A stretch of 64,000 nt of DNA from Pleodorina starrii. Lineage: Eukaryota; Chlorophyta; Chlorophyceae; Chlamydomonadales; Volvocaceae. Location: NCBI GenBank assembly GCA_030267565.1, contig BRXU01000018.1, forward strand, positions 2,046,001 to 2,110,000, given 5' to 3'. The position numbers and the translations under genes were made by a program. Position 1 is the first letter of the stretch; each line of letters opens with the position of its first letter. Under the pieces are notes generated by a model. It saw only the letters and a list, made by a program, of their open reading frames with translations, was not told where the DNA came from and did no database searches. This document shows, piece after piece, positions 51,501 through 64,000 of the stretch.

Positions 51501-52066
51501 CAGGTGCGGCCGGATGGAAGGGACCGCCCCCACGCGCCGGCCAAGCCCCCCAGGGGTGAAAAAGAAAATCTGCATTTCTATCGTACCAGTTCCGTACATG
51601 TACATCCGGCCCCAAACGCCGGCGCAGATGCAGCCGCACACCTCGTCGGCGGAGGGAGACGGAGGCAAGAGGGACGCAACTCACACAGCAGCGATGAGAA
51701 CACGCACACGCACACAAACACGCACACATCCCTGCCCCCCCGAGCGCCGCCGATTTATGCTCCCGAGACTTTATGCTCCGCGCAGCCCGATGCCCCCATC
51801 GCCTCCCTCCCTCCAGCCACACGGCCCACCAGCACCGGCCCACCAGTACATCGCAGCCGAGCGCCCCCAAACTGCCGGTGACAGGTCAGGCAGCAGACTG
51901 GGCGTCCAAGGACCGGCGGGGCCAGCGGGGGTATCGTACAACAGTGCCCAACAGACGAGTGTTTGCCCGGGGCGCGGGTACCCAAAAGACATGAAACGCC
52001 CCCTTCCCGCCCAGCTCCAGCTCCAGCCGCAGCTCCAGCTCCCGCCCCCACAGCTCCTCCTTCCGC
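48559..52066. other. Convergent intergenic/3'-UTR region, no gene recognised
   Basis: The region lies between the 3' ends of the J-protein gene (plus) and starch synthase III (minus). Long frames (for example 49784-50752 plus and 51771-52685 minus) are His/Pro/Ser-rich composition effects without conserved domains. A T-arm-like GCCGGTTCGATCCGGCG at 51180-51196 has no matching tRNA body. Minus-strand TGTAA (TTACA) copies at about 50.1 and 50.6 kb could end a long SSIII 3' UTR. Confidence 0.5.
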
Positions 52067-55000
52067 TCAGCTCTTGAGCGCCGAGAAGTAGAGCTCGATG
52101 TAATCGATGGCGGGTCGGTTCCAGCTCCAGTCCTGCTCCATGACGCGCTTCTGCAGGCTCCGGAACCAGGAGCGGTCGTTGTACCAGGCGTCGATGGCGC
52201 GGTTGAGCGCGTAGTCCAGAGCGCCGCCGTCGGTGCCCTGAGGGGGGGGGGGAGCGGGGGGCAGGTACACGGGGTGGGGGGTGGGCGCCGGAGAGAGAGG
52301 GGAGAGAGGGGAGAGGGGTGAGAGTGAGGAGAGAGGGGTGAGGTACAGGGAGGAGGGGAGAGAGGGAAGTGGGGGTGAATAGGGTTGTTAGGGCTAGGGC
52401 TGTCGGAGGGTAGGTGAGGGTGGGCAGGTTCGCAGAGAGGTGCGCGGACGGACGGAGGGGACGGACAGGGAGGGAAGGGAGGGGGAGAGGGGGTGGTGGT
52501 GAAAGCTGTGGTCTCACCGTGAAGGCGAAGCCGTTGGTGGCATCGATTCCGTCTCGCTGCCAGTCGGATGAGCCGTACAGCTCCCAGGCGGCTCGCTCCT
52601 TGTCGAAGTCCACATCGAACACCGTGTCGCGGAGACCGCCCGTGTGGCGAACAACCGGCACAGCGCCGTACCGCATCGCGATCATCTGCGCGGTTAGGGG
52701 TTGTGGGTTGTGGATTGGGCGGTTGTTGGTTGGGCGGTTGCCGTCGCTGTTGCAGTTGCGGTTGCTGTTGCTGTTTCGGGTTGGGGTGGTCAGCTACGGC
52801 ATGCGAAGCTCATCCAAACTTGAGTTTATGGTGGTGGTGGTGGTGGTGGTGGTGGTTGTGCTGGTGGTGGTGGTGGTGGTGGTGGATATGGTGGTGGGGG
52901 AGCTGAGACTTTGTGATTTTTGGACTACGGTAGTTCAGGTGCGCCATGCGTGGGAGGGCAACGAACGTCACCTGCGAAACAGTCGCTGGGATGTGATGTG
53001 CCAAGATGTACCCCTCCCCCTCCCCCTCCTCCCCCCTCCCTCCCTCCCCTCCCTCCCCTCCCTCCCCTCCCTCCCCTCCCTCCCCTCCCTCCCCTCCCTC
53101 CCCTCCCTCCCCTCCCTCCCCTCCCTCCCCTCCCTCCCCTCCCTCCCCTCCCTCCCCTCCCTCCCCTCCCTCCCCTCCCTCCCCTCCTTTCCCTCCCTCC
53201 CCTCCCTCCCCTCCCTCCCCTCCCTCCCCTCCCCTCCCTCCCCTCCTTCCCCCTCCCTCTCCTCTCCTCTCACCTGCGTCAGTCCACACGGCTCAAACAT
53301 GGACGGCACCACCACCACATCAGCCGCCGCGTAGATCAGGTGACTCAGCGGCTCGTCGTACTTGAAGCAGAAGGCCGCGTCCTGGCCGCCCATCTGCCCC
53401 GCCAGCGCATTGAAGTCCGCCTGCACCTTGGGGTCGGGCGCCGAGCCCAGCAGCACGAACTGCCCGCCCCGCTCCACCGCCCGGTAGGCTGCGTGTTTGA
53501 TTAGCGGCACCCCCTTCTGCCCCGTCAGTCGGGACACCACCGCCACAATGAACTTGTCGTTCCAGGTGGTGAGACCCAGGCGCTGACGGAGGGCCTGAAG
53601 GGGGGGAGGGCGGCGGAGGGGGAGGGGGTTATCCACGTATCGGGGGGGGGAGAGGGAGGGAGGCGGAGGGGAGGCGGAAGGGGAGGCGGAGGGGGAGGGG
53701 AGGGGAGGATGAAGATTACCGCAGCGAAGGAACGGAGACGGCCGCGGCGGTGTGTCACCTGGCACTGGCACCTCGTACACCCAAACCCCCACATCCACAT
53801 CCCCCACCCACGTCCGCCCCCCTGCCCCTCCCCCCCTCTCTACCCCCCCCCCACACACACATACACATACACACGCAAACCCCCACCCCGCCACCCGCCC
53901 CCACCTGTCTCGCCGCCTTCTTCCCCTGCTCCACGCTGTCCGCATCGTAGCACTGCGGCAGGAATTGGTTGTCCTCGGGGCTCCACAGCTCGGGGTCGAT
54001 GCCGTTGCGGATGCCCATGAACTTGTGGCCGTGGGGGCCGATCACCGGGTGGCCACCCACCTGCAGACAACCACACACACGGCGGGGAGGGAGGGAGAGG
54101 GAGGTGAGGGAGGTGAGGTAGGTGAAGGAGAGACGGCTGGGTGGCCCGAATCCCCGGCTCCTGAACCCGACTCCGGACCCGACCCGGCCCGGCCATACCC
54201 GACCCGGCCCGCTGGGCTGGGCCAGGCGCACCCAGATGCCCCTCTGACCCACCCCACCCCCCACCCACCCCACCCCTGACCCCATCCGCCCCCACCCCCG
54301 ATGGAGCCAAAGAGCCCCAATGGAGTCAATACCGCCCTCCCCCCTCCCCTCCGCTGTCCAGTGCTCTTCAACCTGAAGTTAGATCTTCGAAGGCCTTTAA
54401 ACCAGATCGCCCCCCGCCAACCGTGCATTCCCGTCCTGGCCCCTCTCTGCGCCCCCTCCCTCCCTCCCCGACGTTCCCCTCTCCTCACCCCTCCCTCCCT
54501 CCCCTCCCTAACCCACCCACCCACCCACCTCGAACGCGTACGTGGGCGACACGGTTGTGAACTTCTGGCACGAGTGCGCCGCCTCCCCGATCTTCTTCTG
54601 GCCGTAGTTGAGGTTGTGGATGGTGAACACCACACGTGGCTTGTACAGCCCGTACGGATGGTAGTCGGTCCAGTACGACTGCGCCACGTGCGCCGTAGAC
54701 CAGTCGTGGCAGTGCAGGATGTCCGGCTGGCGGCCCGTCTTGAGGAGGAACTCCAGCGCGGCCTTGCAGAAAAAGTCAAACCGGACCTCGTCGTCGTACC
54801 TGTCCGTACGGCAGCGTCACGACACGTGGGTCGCACGGGTAGATCCACGGGTGTGCAGGGAAGGTAAGTGAAAGGGGCGATGCACACACACGCGGGGGAG
54901 AGATGAGCTCCGCTCCACACAGCTTACGCGGCACAAAACACATCCCCCTGGGCCCCCCCCCCAACCCCACCCCCGCACTCCTCCCTGCCCCCCCCCCCCC

Positions 55001-58000
55001 ACCACCAAACACCCACCAACCCACCTGCCGTACACCGTGGGCGTGGCGAAGAAGCCGTTCTTGGGCTCGATGAAGTACACCCGCACGTTCTCCACCACCG
55101 CCGTGGTTACGTATATGCGTGTGCCTCCCCAGTCGAACTCCGTCTCGTACTTGAGTTGGTCCCTCAGCAGGGGTGAGTGCAGGAAGAAGTCGTAGCGGGG
55201 CAGCACCACCTCTACCTGGTGGCCCTGCTCCTTCACGGCGCGACCCAGCGCGGTAACCACATCACCCAACCCGCCAACCTGCAGAGCGGGTAGGGAGGGA
55301 AGGGGGGGAGGGGGGGTTGAAGAGTGAATTTGCAAGAATGGGTAGGGGGGAGGTAGGGGGGGGGGGTAGGGAAGGAGGGGAGGGAGGGGAGGGAGGGGAG
55401 GGAGGGGAGGGAGGGGAGGGAGGGGAGGGAGGGGAGGGAGGGGAGGGAGGGGAGGGAGGGGAGGGAGGGGAGGGAGGGGAGGGAGGGGAGGGAAGGGAGG
55501 GAGCGGGGAGGGAGGGGAGGGAGGGGAGGGAGGGGAGGGAAGGGAGGGAGGGGAGGGAAGGGAGGGAGCGGGGAGGGAGGGGGGAGGGGGAGGGAGGGGA
55601 GGGAAGGGAAGGGAGGGAGGGGGTAGTAGGGCATGGCAGTCCACAGAAGCGGCAATGAGCGAACAGAGGCTGACGGACAGGGAGCGGAAGAGCGGGGTGG
55701 GTGGGGGGGGGGCTTGGGACGTCGGGAGGTGGAAGGAGGGGGCACGAGTGTCGCAGCAGCGAGCCGACATCTCCCCCCACCCCCCCCCAACCCAAATAAC
55801 CATCTCCCCACACGTCGCCCTCCATTCCTTCGCTGTCGGGTTTGCCTTCCACCTCTTCCCCCCCCAGACACACACTTACACCTACACCCACACCTACACC
55901 CACACCACACGATACACGCCCCATACCCCCCACACCCACACCCACCCACCCCACACCCCCACCTTTGCAATGGGCGCCATCTCCACAGCGATGTGGCACA
56001 CGTACAGCGGCGGCTCCCTCACCGGGCTGCCCTCCACCGGCAGGTGGTAGTCGAACCCGCCCCGGTTGTCGTACGTGCCGTCACCCCCCGGCACATCCGC
56101 AAACACAAAGTCCATCTTGAAGGCGTCCTTTGGCACACTCAGGGTGGCCTGGCAAGGGGGGGGGAGGGGGAGGGGGGGGGGCCGGGAGGAGGGGGAAGGG
56201 GAGGGGGGTCAGAGAGTGATATGTTCCTTTATGTAACAAAGAAACAATGCGGGAGGGGGCCCGGGGGGGAGGGGGGAGGGGCGGGTGATGGGGGTGCTAG
56301 GACTGGTATGGCGATGGCGATGGGGATGGCGATGGGGATGGGGATGGGGGTAGGGGGGACATATAGAGGGAAACAGATAGGTGAGAGGAGAGCGGAATCA
56401 CGTGGTTGCAGGCGGACCCTCCTCCCTCCCTCCCTCCTCCCCCCTGCCTGGCCCCTGGCCCCTGGCCCCTGGCGCTGACAGCGGCGGGGTTGCACGAGCT
56501 GCCGCGCCCATCCGCTGAGGGCCTGCTGGCTCAACAACAACACCTGCAAGGTTTCCACTTCCCCCTCCCCTCCCCTCCCCTCCCCCCCCCCACACACACA
56601 CGTGCACACACAGCCACACAAGTCACATCCGCATCCGCATCCGCATCCTGGGTTTGTCCATCGACGGGTTTATCCGCCCCCGCCTGGCCTCTTCTCCTCT
56701 GCCGGCGGTTGGGAAGCAGACCCACCCGACCCACCCCCTCCCCACCCCACCCGCCCACCCCCAGCCCCACCCCACCCGCCCACCCCCACCCTCACCCCCT
56801 CCATCCCACCCCCTCACCCCCGCCCACCCCCACCCCCACCCCCACCCCCACCCCTCACCCCCTCCATCCCGCCTCCCCTCCCCTCGCCCCGGGCCGTTCT
56901 TATTACCCCCGCCTCCCCCCCTCACGCACCTGCCAGTGCTCTCCCCCCTCCACAGGCGGGTGCATCGCGATGGGTCCGAAGTGGCGCTTGTGGGTCCACC
57001 GGTTCCACCCCCCCATCAGGTACATCTGCTGCCGCCCGTTGAGGGGCGTGTCCCGGGGGTTGTAAAACACAGTCACCTCGCTGCCCGCGGTCACCACCTC
57101 GGGGACGGTGTACAGCACGTGACGGACCTTGCGCCGCTCGACCGCCTTGACCAAGTCCTGGTTAGGGAGGGGGTTAGGAAGGGGGAGTCAGGGAGTGGTA
57201 CGCTCGTTTATAAACCAAAGGAAGGGGGAGGGGTTGCAGAGTGTAATGCAAGGACAAAACATGGGGCCGGGGGAGAATGTGTGTGTGTATGCGGGGGGGG
57301 GGGAGGGGTAAGCTCCAGACAGAAAAAGCCGCTATCGTGCACTTGACCACTTCCTCCCACCCCTTCCTCAGGTAATATCCCAGGTAACTGCGTTGCGTTC
57401 CTCGTCTCGGGCCGTTTTAATTACCCCCCCAGACCAAACCCCCAGATCAACCCCCCGCATCAGCAGCAGCAGCAGCAGCACAGGCCGCTGCCGCGCCCGT
57501 CCCCTTCCCCCGCCTCCCTCCCCACTGCGTTCCGTCCTGCTTTTTCCCCCGCGCCTTCCCCCAGCGCCCTCCTTCACCCTCCCCCTAAAACACACACACC
57601 CTCCTAACACACTCACACACCCCCACCCCCACCCACCTGCGCCGCCTTCTTCTTCTCCTCCGCCCTCATCGCCTTCTCCTCCGCCGCCTGCTGCTCCGCC
57701 AGCCTCCGTTCGTACTCCCGGTTCCGGAGCGACTCCGCCACCTGATCCGCCCAGCTGTCCAGAGTCAGATCGGGGGGGAGGCCCACCTTGACCTTGTAGT
57801 CCTGACTGCCGTTGTTGTCCTGAGGAGTAGAGGGGGGACAAGGGGGGGTTCAGGGAGTGACATGCTCCTTTATAAAATAATGAGTCACTGCGGACGTTGA
57901 TGATCAAGCTGCGACAAGGGGGGGGGGGAGGGGGGGAGGGGCGGGGAGTGATATGCTCCTTAGCAGAACAATGAGGGGTTATCCACGTATAGGCCGGAGC

Positions 58001-61000
58001 GGGGGGGCGGGGGGAGGTAAGAAGAAGATACCGCAGCGGAGGGGCGGAGACGGCGCTAGCGAACGGACCCGGAACCCGGGGGGAGGGGGGTTGTAGTGAG
58101 AGCGCAATGCGAGAAAATTGGGCCGCCAAGGGGGTGGAGGGTGGACTGCAGGAACACTATTGGTGACAGCACCCCCCGGAGGCGAGCGGGCAGGCCTTCG
58201 GAGGCGAGCGGCCCCCACCGCGGGAGGGAGAGAGAGGGAGGCAGAGAGGAAGCAAACCGCCAAGCCTCCCAAAAATACACTCGGCTGCCGACCCTCCCTT
58301 TCTCCAGCCCGCCGTCTCTTTCCCGATCTTTCCCGACCGGCCCCCCCCCCCCGCCCGTTGGATGGTGCGCCGCTCATCCCTCCCGTACACATCCTGTAAT
58401 GAGCGACGAAACGATTGACGACCAGCCGACTACGGCTTGCTCGTTACACATCCGCTTACGTAATGTTCGTAGTAGTTGAATACGAAGTTCATGGCCACAG
58501 CCTCCGGAGGCACTGCCACCTCCGCCTCGAACCAGTCCTCCTCCTGCGCCTGAGGGGGGGAGGGGGAGGCAGGAGACGGGTCAGGAGGTTAGGAGGGGGA
58601 GACGGGGGAGGGGGAGGGGGGACAAGGGGGGGCATGGCGGTTGCCCACGGATAGGCTGCAGACCATAGGCTGCAGACCGGAAGGAGTGCTGAAGGGACGG
58701 CGTAGGGTGGGTTGAGCGGGGCGGGGCGGGGGGGTGTACCACGTGGGATTTGGAGGGGAGCACGCGGGGGCCCGGGTCCTGCCAGACTTGCACGTTTCGC
58801 CAAGCCCACCCCCACCCCCCCCATCGCCACCCCCACCCGGGGGAGGGTTCGGCTTCCGTGCCCCGCACCGATCCCCTTTTCGCCCCACCGCCGCACACCG
58901 GAATGAAGAAGAAGAAGAACAACAACAACAACAGCAACAAGCGGACGGCGCGCGGCGCTGTATCCCTTTCCCCTCCTTGTTCCCCCTCCTTGCCTCCCCC
59001 GTCCCCCCCCCCCGTCCCCCTCCCCGTCCCCGGCCGGGTACCAGCGCCCCTCCCCCCACCCCCCACCCCCCAGCCGCCCACTCACCGCCTCCGCTGCACT
59101 CAAGGCCGCCCCCGGCGGCGGCACCCGGTTCATGACCGCCTTGCCGCTGCCCTGCCAGCCGTTGAAGCCGTACAGCAGCGTGATGGACTGACCCTCAGGG
59201 ACGGGGAACTTGCCCAGGGGGCCCGTCAGTCGGTTGTACGACAGCGTCAGTTTGCCGCCCGCCACCGGCCCCGTGGGCTGCACCCGGTAGACGGGGGCTC
59301 CGCCGCGGAACAGCACCGGCACCGCACCCTCCTGCAGCCGACCCACATTGGCCTTGAGCTCTGTCAAGAGGGAGGAGGGGGGAGGGGGAGGGGGGGGGAG
59401 GGGAGAGGGGGGAGGGGGGAGTTTGAAGAGTGAATTTGCAAGGGGGGGAGGGGAGGGGAGGGGGGGTTTAGGGAGTGGTATGCTCCATGATAAAACGTGT
59501 ATAACCTCCACTTTACCACTCATACACGCTTCCGGTGCTTTGGCCTCTCCCCCTCATCTCATTCGTCCCCCCCAACCGCCCCACTCACACATACACACGC
59601 ACACCTGCCGCAGCGCTCACATTCGTCTGCGCCGTCCTGGTCCTTTTCCCTGTTTCCCCCCCCCACCCCCCTGGCCCCGCCTCTCCCGTCTTCGAACATC
59701 CGCCAGTCAGCCAATTGCCAAATTCCGGCTGCTCTACTCCCCCACCCCCACCCCCACCCCTGCTTCGTATTCTCAACTCCCCCGCCTCACCTCCCACGTC
59801 TTCCCCTCTCCGCCCAAGGGGAGGGAAGGGAGGAGGTCCTCCTCCTCTTCCCGCCTCCTCCCCGACCGCGCCTCCCCCCCAACACCCCACCTCCCCTCCC
59901 CCCCACCCCCTCTCCTTACCCTCCGCCTTGTGCCTTCCAAAGTCCCTGGCCTGCTGCTTCATCGCCTCAATCGCTTGCAGCCGGGCCTCCTCGGCAGCCT
60001 GAGCCTCAGCCTCCTGGGGGAAGACATGGGCATGGGGGTGTGGGGGTGTGGGGGGTTGGGGGAAGTCAGGGAGTGATATGCTCCTTTATATAACAATGAG
60101 TGGGGAGGGGGTGTGGGGAGGTGGGGAGGTGGGGAGGTGGGGAGGCGAGGGTAGGTGCGATGTGTCATTGGTACTCATTAGGGGCTGCAACCAGCCTCCC
60201 CCTCCACCAACACAGAACATCGAATCACATCACAGCCCATCCCGCCCCGCCCCGCCCTCCCATCCCCCTCCCAAACGCCCCGCCCCCCCAGTCCTGGAAG
60301 CCCAACCCCCACCTTATGTCAACCCCCTTCATCCCATGCTTGACATCGCCCCTCCTCCACCCCCCGCCACTCCCACCCCCCACCCCGCTCGCTAACGCCG
60401 TCTCCGTCCCTTCGCTGCGGTATCTTTATTCTTACCCCCTCCCTTTCACATACCCACACCCACGCACCCTGCGCGCCAGCTCCTTGGCTACCGCCCGCTC
60501 CGCCGCCGTATCGATCCAAATGTCGTACGTGATGCCGCCCTCCACGCCGTACGTGAAGTCCATGCCGTTGTTGTTCTCGTACGTACCGGCGTTGTCGTGG
60601 AGAATGAAGTTGACCTCGAACGCCTCCTCGGGAACCTGAGACACAACACAGACAGACACAACAACAACAGCGGGGGGCAGCGGCGGGGACAATCAAGATG
60701 AGACCGGGCAGGGGGGCGGAGGCGGGGTAGAGCGGCTGCGGGGTGGAGATAGTTGTACCCGTAAAAAGAGGCAAGCGGACTGACGGACCCACAAACAGAC
60801 ACGATGACGGGGTGGGGGCGGGCTAGTCGTTAGGGAGGCCTCGGGTTTTGCCCGGCGGTGGTTTGCTTGGAGCTGGGGGGCGGGGCCCTGTGCCAAAACC
60901 CCCCCGGCCCCCCGCCCCTCCCCCGACCGCCCACAGACCGCCCCGCCCCTCCGCCTCCATTCCAAACTCCCAATCTATCCACAGACAGCTCCCCCCCCCC

Positions 61001-61847
61001 ACCAAGACGGGCCGCAGGTCCCTCCTGCCCGCCCAAGCCACCTCCCGGGTCTCCCCCTCCTGCCCTTGTGCTGTTTACCGCTCCCCTCCTTGGCCCCCGA
61101 CACCCGCATTTCACTCTCAGCTACCTCCTCCTTCCCCCCCTCCTCCCTCTCTCCCTCCTTCCCCCCCTCCCCCCCCACCTTCCTCCTCAACCCCCCCTCC
61201 TCAACCCCCCCTCCCCCACCCACCTGCACGGTGCAGCTCCAAAAGTCCATCTTGTCGTTCCGCGGCAGCTGAGCGGGCAGCAGGTCGATGCGGTTGCCGC
61301 TGTCCGGCATCAGCTCCCACTGGTTGAAGCCGTACTGCAACACGATGTGGGGGCGGTGCCTGGAAGGGGAGGGAGGGGAGGGGAGGGAGGGGAGGGGAGG
61401 GGAGGGAGGGGAGGGTTGGAAGAAGAACCCCCGGCGGAGGGGGAGGCGGGCGAGGGAAGGACGGAAGGCAGGGCGCGGAGAAAAAACACAGTCCGCAGCC
61501 GGGGGGGCGGAAGGAAGCGGTGGGGAGGGGTCAGGGAGCGGTGGGGAGGGGAGAGCAGGCAGATGGGGTAGCGGGGTGGGGTGGGGTGGAGTGGAGGTTG
61601 CGCCCTCCCTGCCATCAAGTGGCCACATGGCCAGCCAACACGTCCGGGAGCGCCGGGTCTCAGGCGCTGCAGACGGGGTTGGGGGGTGGGGATGTAGGGG
61701 GGCCCAAGAGACGGACGCAGGCGCTGCGGGGGGAGGCGGCGGAACCCCATTCCCCCTGCTTCCCCCCCACCCTGCCCTGCCCTGCCCTGCCCAGTGGCGG
61801 GGCGGGGGCCGGGAGGCAGGGGGGGGGAACGGGGCTGCAGCCGCATG

Positions 61848-61880
<33 letters not shown>

Positions 61881-62139
61881 CGGCGCGACTGCTGTTTGTG
61901 CGGACGAAGGGCCCAGCTGCCGTATAAGGCAGGCTGTGAGCTCAAGCCTTTGGGGAGCCGCTGCGCCGTACACCCGTATATGGGGTGTATGACGCAGCCA
62001 GCTCTGCGTCGAGCAGGAGGGGGTAGCGGCCCCTCACGCCCTTCTCCCACCGCAAGGGGGAGAGTGCTTAGGCGGTCTTTCCGTCGGGGCTGGGTTAGCA
62101 GCCCCTGGCCAGCGTCAGGGCCCGGTCAGATACTGTAAC

Positions 62140-62203
<64 letters not shown>

Positions 62204-62640
62204 CGGCGCACGGACAGGGCACAGGCCGCGTACCACGTTCTCCCTCCCCCCCACCCCCACCCCTCCACCCCCCCACCCCCACCCCCACCTGAGCTTGTCG
62301 CTCTGGGTCCTGTTGAAGTACAGCTGCATAGGCGCCCCCGCCACCGGCTTCTCAGGCACCGTGATGATCATCCAGTGCTCCCGACCCCCCACCACCGCGG
62401 CGGGGTCGTGCGCCGCCACCTGCGCAGCCGCGGACGCGCGCAGCGCCGCCTGGCGGGCCGCCTCCGCCGCCGGGTCGTGGTCGGGGTCGTCCGCGGCCGC
62501 GGCCGCCTTCTTCTCCCGCGCGTCCAGCAGCTGCGCCTGCGCGGAGTTGACGACGCCGGCGGGGCGGCGCTCGGAGAGCAGAGCCTCGAAACGGCTGGGG
62601 GAGGAGGAGGAGGAGGAGGAGGAGGAGGCCGGGACCGCCT
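52067..62640 (-). CDS. Starch synthase III (chloroplast, 5' end uncertain)
   Basis: Transfers glucose from ADP-glucose to growing glucans in the chloroplast (EC 2.4.1.21). At least 15 exons are visible. From the N-terminus, exons at 62289-62640, about 61.2-61.4, 60.5-60.6, 59.9-60.0, 59.1-59.4, 58.5, 57.6-57.8, 56.9-57.2 and 56.0-56.1 kb encode three CBM53-type starch-binding modules (IVLQYGFNQWELMPDSGNRI, ITLLYGFNGWQGSG, QMYLMGGWNRWTHKRHFG). Helical Ala/Glu linkers join them (EEARLQAIEAMKQQARDFG). The GT5 catalytic domain starts at the exon 56.0/55.2 junction with AVEMAPIAK|VGGLGDVV, the KVGGL ADP-glucose site. GRQPDILHCHDWSTAHVAQS and FMGIRNGIDPELWSPED follow, then VVPSMFEPCGLTQ and HTGGLRDTVFDVD. 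The protein ends IELYFSALKS. The transit peptide is not identified. The 62640 boundary is a CGCAG acceptor and the gene probably continues upstream. Confidence 0.93.
53033..53250. repeat. 9-bp minisatellite (CCCTCCCCT)n in an SSIII intron
   Basis: About 24 units of period 9 lie just beyond the donor of the exon ending FEPCGLTQ. They are pyrimidine-rich on the plus strand, so purine-rich in the transcript. Confidence 0.93.
55378..55620. repeat. 9-bp minisatellite (AGGGGAGGG)n in another SSIII intron
   Basis: The same 9-mer as at 53 kb but inverted: about 17 clean units, then interrupted units. It lies in the intron that separates AVEMAPIAK from VGGLGDVV. Confidence 0.9.
57938..58080 (+). repeat. 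Fullest copy of an intronic repeat family (parts A, B, C)
   Basis: Part A is GGGAGTGATATGCTCCTT, part B is GGTTATCCACGTATAGGCCG, and part C begins GATACCGCAGCGGAGGGGCG and continues to CGGACCCGGAACCC. All three lie in one SSIII intron. Partial copies of A, B or C recur in other SSIII introns and in Lon introns. Confidence 0.7.
60062..60102 (+). repeat. Intronic repeat family, part A, in an SSIII intron
   Basis: GTCAGGGAGTGATATGCTCC followed by TTTATATAACAATGAG matches 57.85 and 57.94 kb. Similar part-A copies start near 56207, 57187 and 59467. Confidence 0.6.
62141..62201. repeat. (CA)n microsatellite in an SSIII intron
   Basis: About 30 uninterrupted CA units lie upstream (on the minus strand) of the HRPHIVLQYG exon. 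Confidence 0.95.
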
Positions 62641-64000
62641 GCGCTTGCGCCGGCGCCCACCAACAAACACCAACAGTAACAAAAACACCAACACCGCCGC
62701 CGCAGAAAGTGCGGGAGCGACCGCCCAGCCCAGCCCAGCACCGCAGCGCAGCGCAAGGCCCAACGAGCCCCGACAGACGCAGACGATTGCGATGCGGCGG
62801 CAAAGCAGCAAAGCAAAGCAGAAACGCCGCCGCGGCAGGAGGCGTGGGAGAGGGAGCGAGGAAAGGCAGCGGCGGCAGCACGGCAGCACATTCCGGCGCC
62901 GGCGCCGGCGGCGCGGACACAGCACACGAGAGTAGCGTCCACAGCAACATCAGCCGCAGCCGCGTCCACCAACAGCGGCAGCGGGAGCAAGGGTGATCGC
63001 GGCAGTGAGACACGGCAGGGTGAATGGGGCCGCATCGGTGCGTGTGTGTATGTGTGTGTGTGGCGACAGCATCAAAGGTCGGCAGCATGGACAGCAGCCG
63101 CCAGGACAAGGCCACCCACCACCACCACCACCACCACCGCCGCCATCAGCGCCGCAGCGCCAGTCCGACCAGGCCCATCAGGGAGGGGGCCACACAGCGC
63201 AGCACGCGCAGCACGAGGGAGGCCGCGGCGGCCAGGGGTGGGGTGGGGTGGGGAGGGGAGGGGAGGGGAGGCGGGCCGGGGGGGGCAGGAGGGAAGGGGA
63301 AGGGGAGGGGAAACGCGGGGGCGTGTAAGACACGGAGCGGAGCGAGAGGGGCAGCAGGGCGAAGATCCGGTCATGCTCCGGGTGTGGGGGTGTGGGGGGG
63401 GGGGGAGGGGACGAACTTTTCAGAACGGAGGTGCCCCGGCGGGGGGTTATCGGTATCCCGCGGGGGGGCGGGGGGGCGGGGAGCACCAAGGAACAGAATG
63501 TGCGTCGGGAGCCAGGAGCCAGGGCGACATCCGGACGTGAGGTGACGTGCGGTGCGGAGAGCGGCGCGGGGGGCGGTGCGGGGGTGCGGGGCCGCGCCCT
63601 GGGTAGGGCTGTGGCAAGGGGGGGAAGCCTGGCTGGCGGCAGCTGCAGCGGGGACACGACCGGGCACACGACCGGAATGCGGTGCTGATGCTACACGGCG
63701 CCTAGCCCGCTTGCGGTGCGTTGCGGTGCTAGAGCCGGGGGTCCGCCGCTGCGTGCACTCGCTGACCCCTGGGTCGCTGGCACCCAGTCACCCTCAACCC
63801 TGTTCCTTCGCCGAGCATGCAGCAGCAGCAGCAGCGTGAGAAGGGCCCCGTCGCACGCGCGAGGACACGCGGCCCCCAATACCCCCACTCGCGCCACCGC
63901 CCCACCCACATTTCCCCCCCCCCATATCCACACACCTCCTCCTCACCCCACCCCACCCTAAGTCCTGCCCACCTGCTCCGCTGCGGCATGCGGCTGCCGG
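62641..64000. other. Probable 5' region/intron of SSIII
   Basis: The minus-strand frame stays open from the SSIII exon up to an ATG at 63115 but becomes Cys/Trp/His-rich and includes CA-repeat-encoded residues, so it is probably intron. A hydrophobic stretch MLLWTLLSCAVSAPP in it could mimic a signal peptide. A good donor (GAGCAG|GTGGGC at about 63972) near the window end suggests the previous exon starts outside the window. Confidence 0.4.

Noticed and set aside
62126..63115. N-terminal extension of SSIII from the ATG at 63115
   Set aside because: The open frame includes CA-repeat codons and Cys/Trp-rich sequence, and a good acceptor lies at 62640, so it is more likely intron.

Overview
The window looks like nuclear DNA of a green alga of the order Chlamydomonadales, probably a volvocine relative of Chlamydomonas and Volvox. 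The reasons are: very GC-rich coding sequence; many short exons split by G-rich or C-rich introns; histone genes ending in the algal hairpin GGTGTT-loop-AACACC; a 135-residue histone H3 of the Chlamydomonas type whose gene carries an intron (as I recall for Volvox); TGTAA poly(A) signals; an octotricopeptide (OPR)-RAP protein, a family greatly expanded in these algae; and a chloroplast starch synthase III with starch-binding modules. No species can be named from the sequence alone.

Layout. 1-9.7 kb: mitochondrial-type Lon protease on the minus strand, cut by the window edge before its protease domain. 11.5-12.8 kb: a small acidic, probably N-myristoylated protein of unknown function. 16.3-20.3 kb: a core histone quartet as two divergent pairs (H4/H3 and H2B/H2A). 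The H4 reading frame has lost its normal stop codon. 20.6-31 kb: a mobile-element and duplication zone. It holds a displaced copy of the last exon of the RAP gene, an orphan histone-like hairpin, a broken Rep-type SF3 helicase relic, a 9.1-kb segment bounded by inverted copies of a gene fragment, two long DNA palindromes, and two copies of one repeat unit, each carrying a different insertion (one is a short LTR-type element with a gag-like gene). 31-33.9 kb: SINE-like sequence and the 3' region of the RAP gene.

33.9-39.2 kb: an OPR-RAP organelle RNA-binding protein (minus). 39.4-44.5 kb: a membrane protein with signal peptide, EF-hand, SAM, FN3, hydrophobic segment and FYVE-like finger (minus). 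Its N-terminal half resembles the luminal calcium sensor of animal STIM proteins, and it is the most interesting gene here. 44.7-48.4 kb: a protein with a C-terminal J domain (plus), divergent from the EF-SAM gene across 236 bp. 52.1-62.6 kb and probably beyond: starch synthase III (minus), with at least 15 exons.

The genes do not form one pathway: protein quality control (Lon, J protein), chromatin (histones), organelle RNA metabolism (OPR-RAP), possible calcium/membrane signalling (EF-SAM) and starch synthesis (SSIII). A short repeat family recurs inside introns of both Lon and SSIII. Exon limits were read by eye from GT/AG sites, frame and family conservation; none was confirmed by transcripts.
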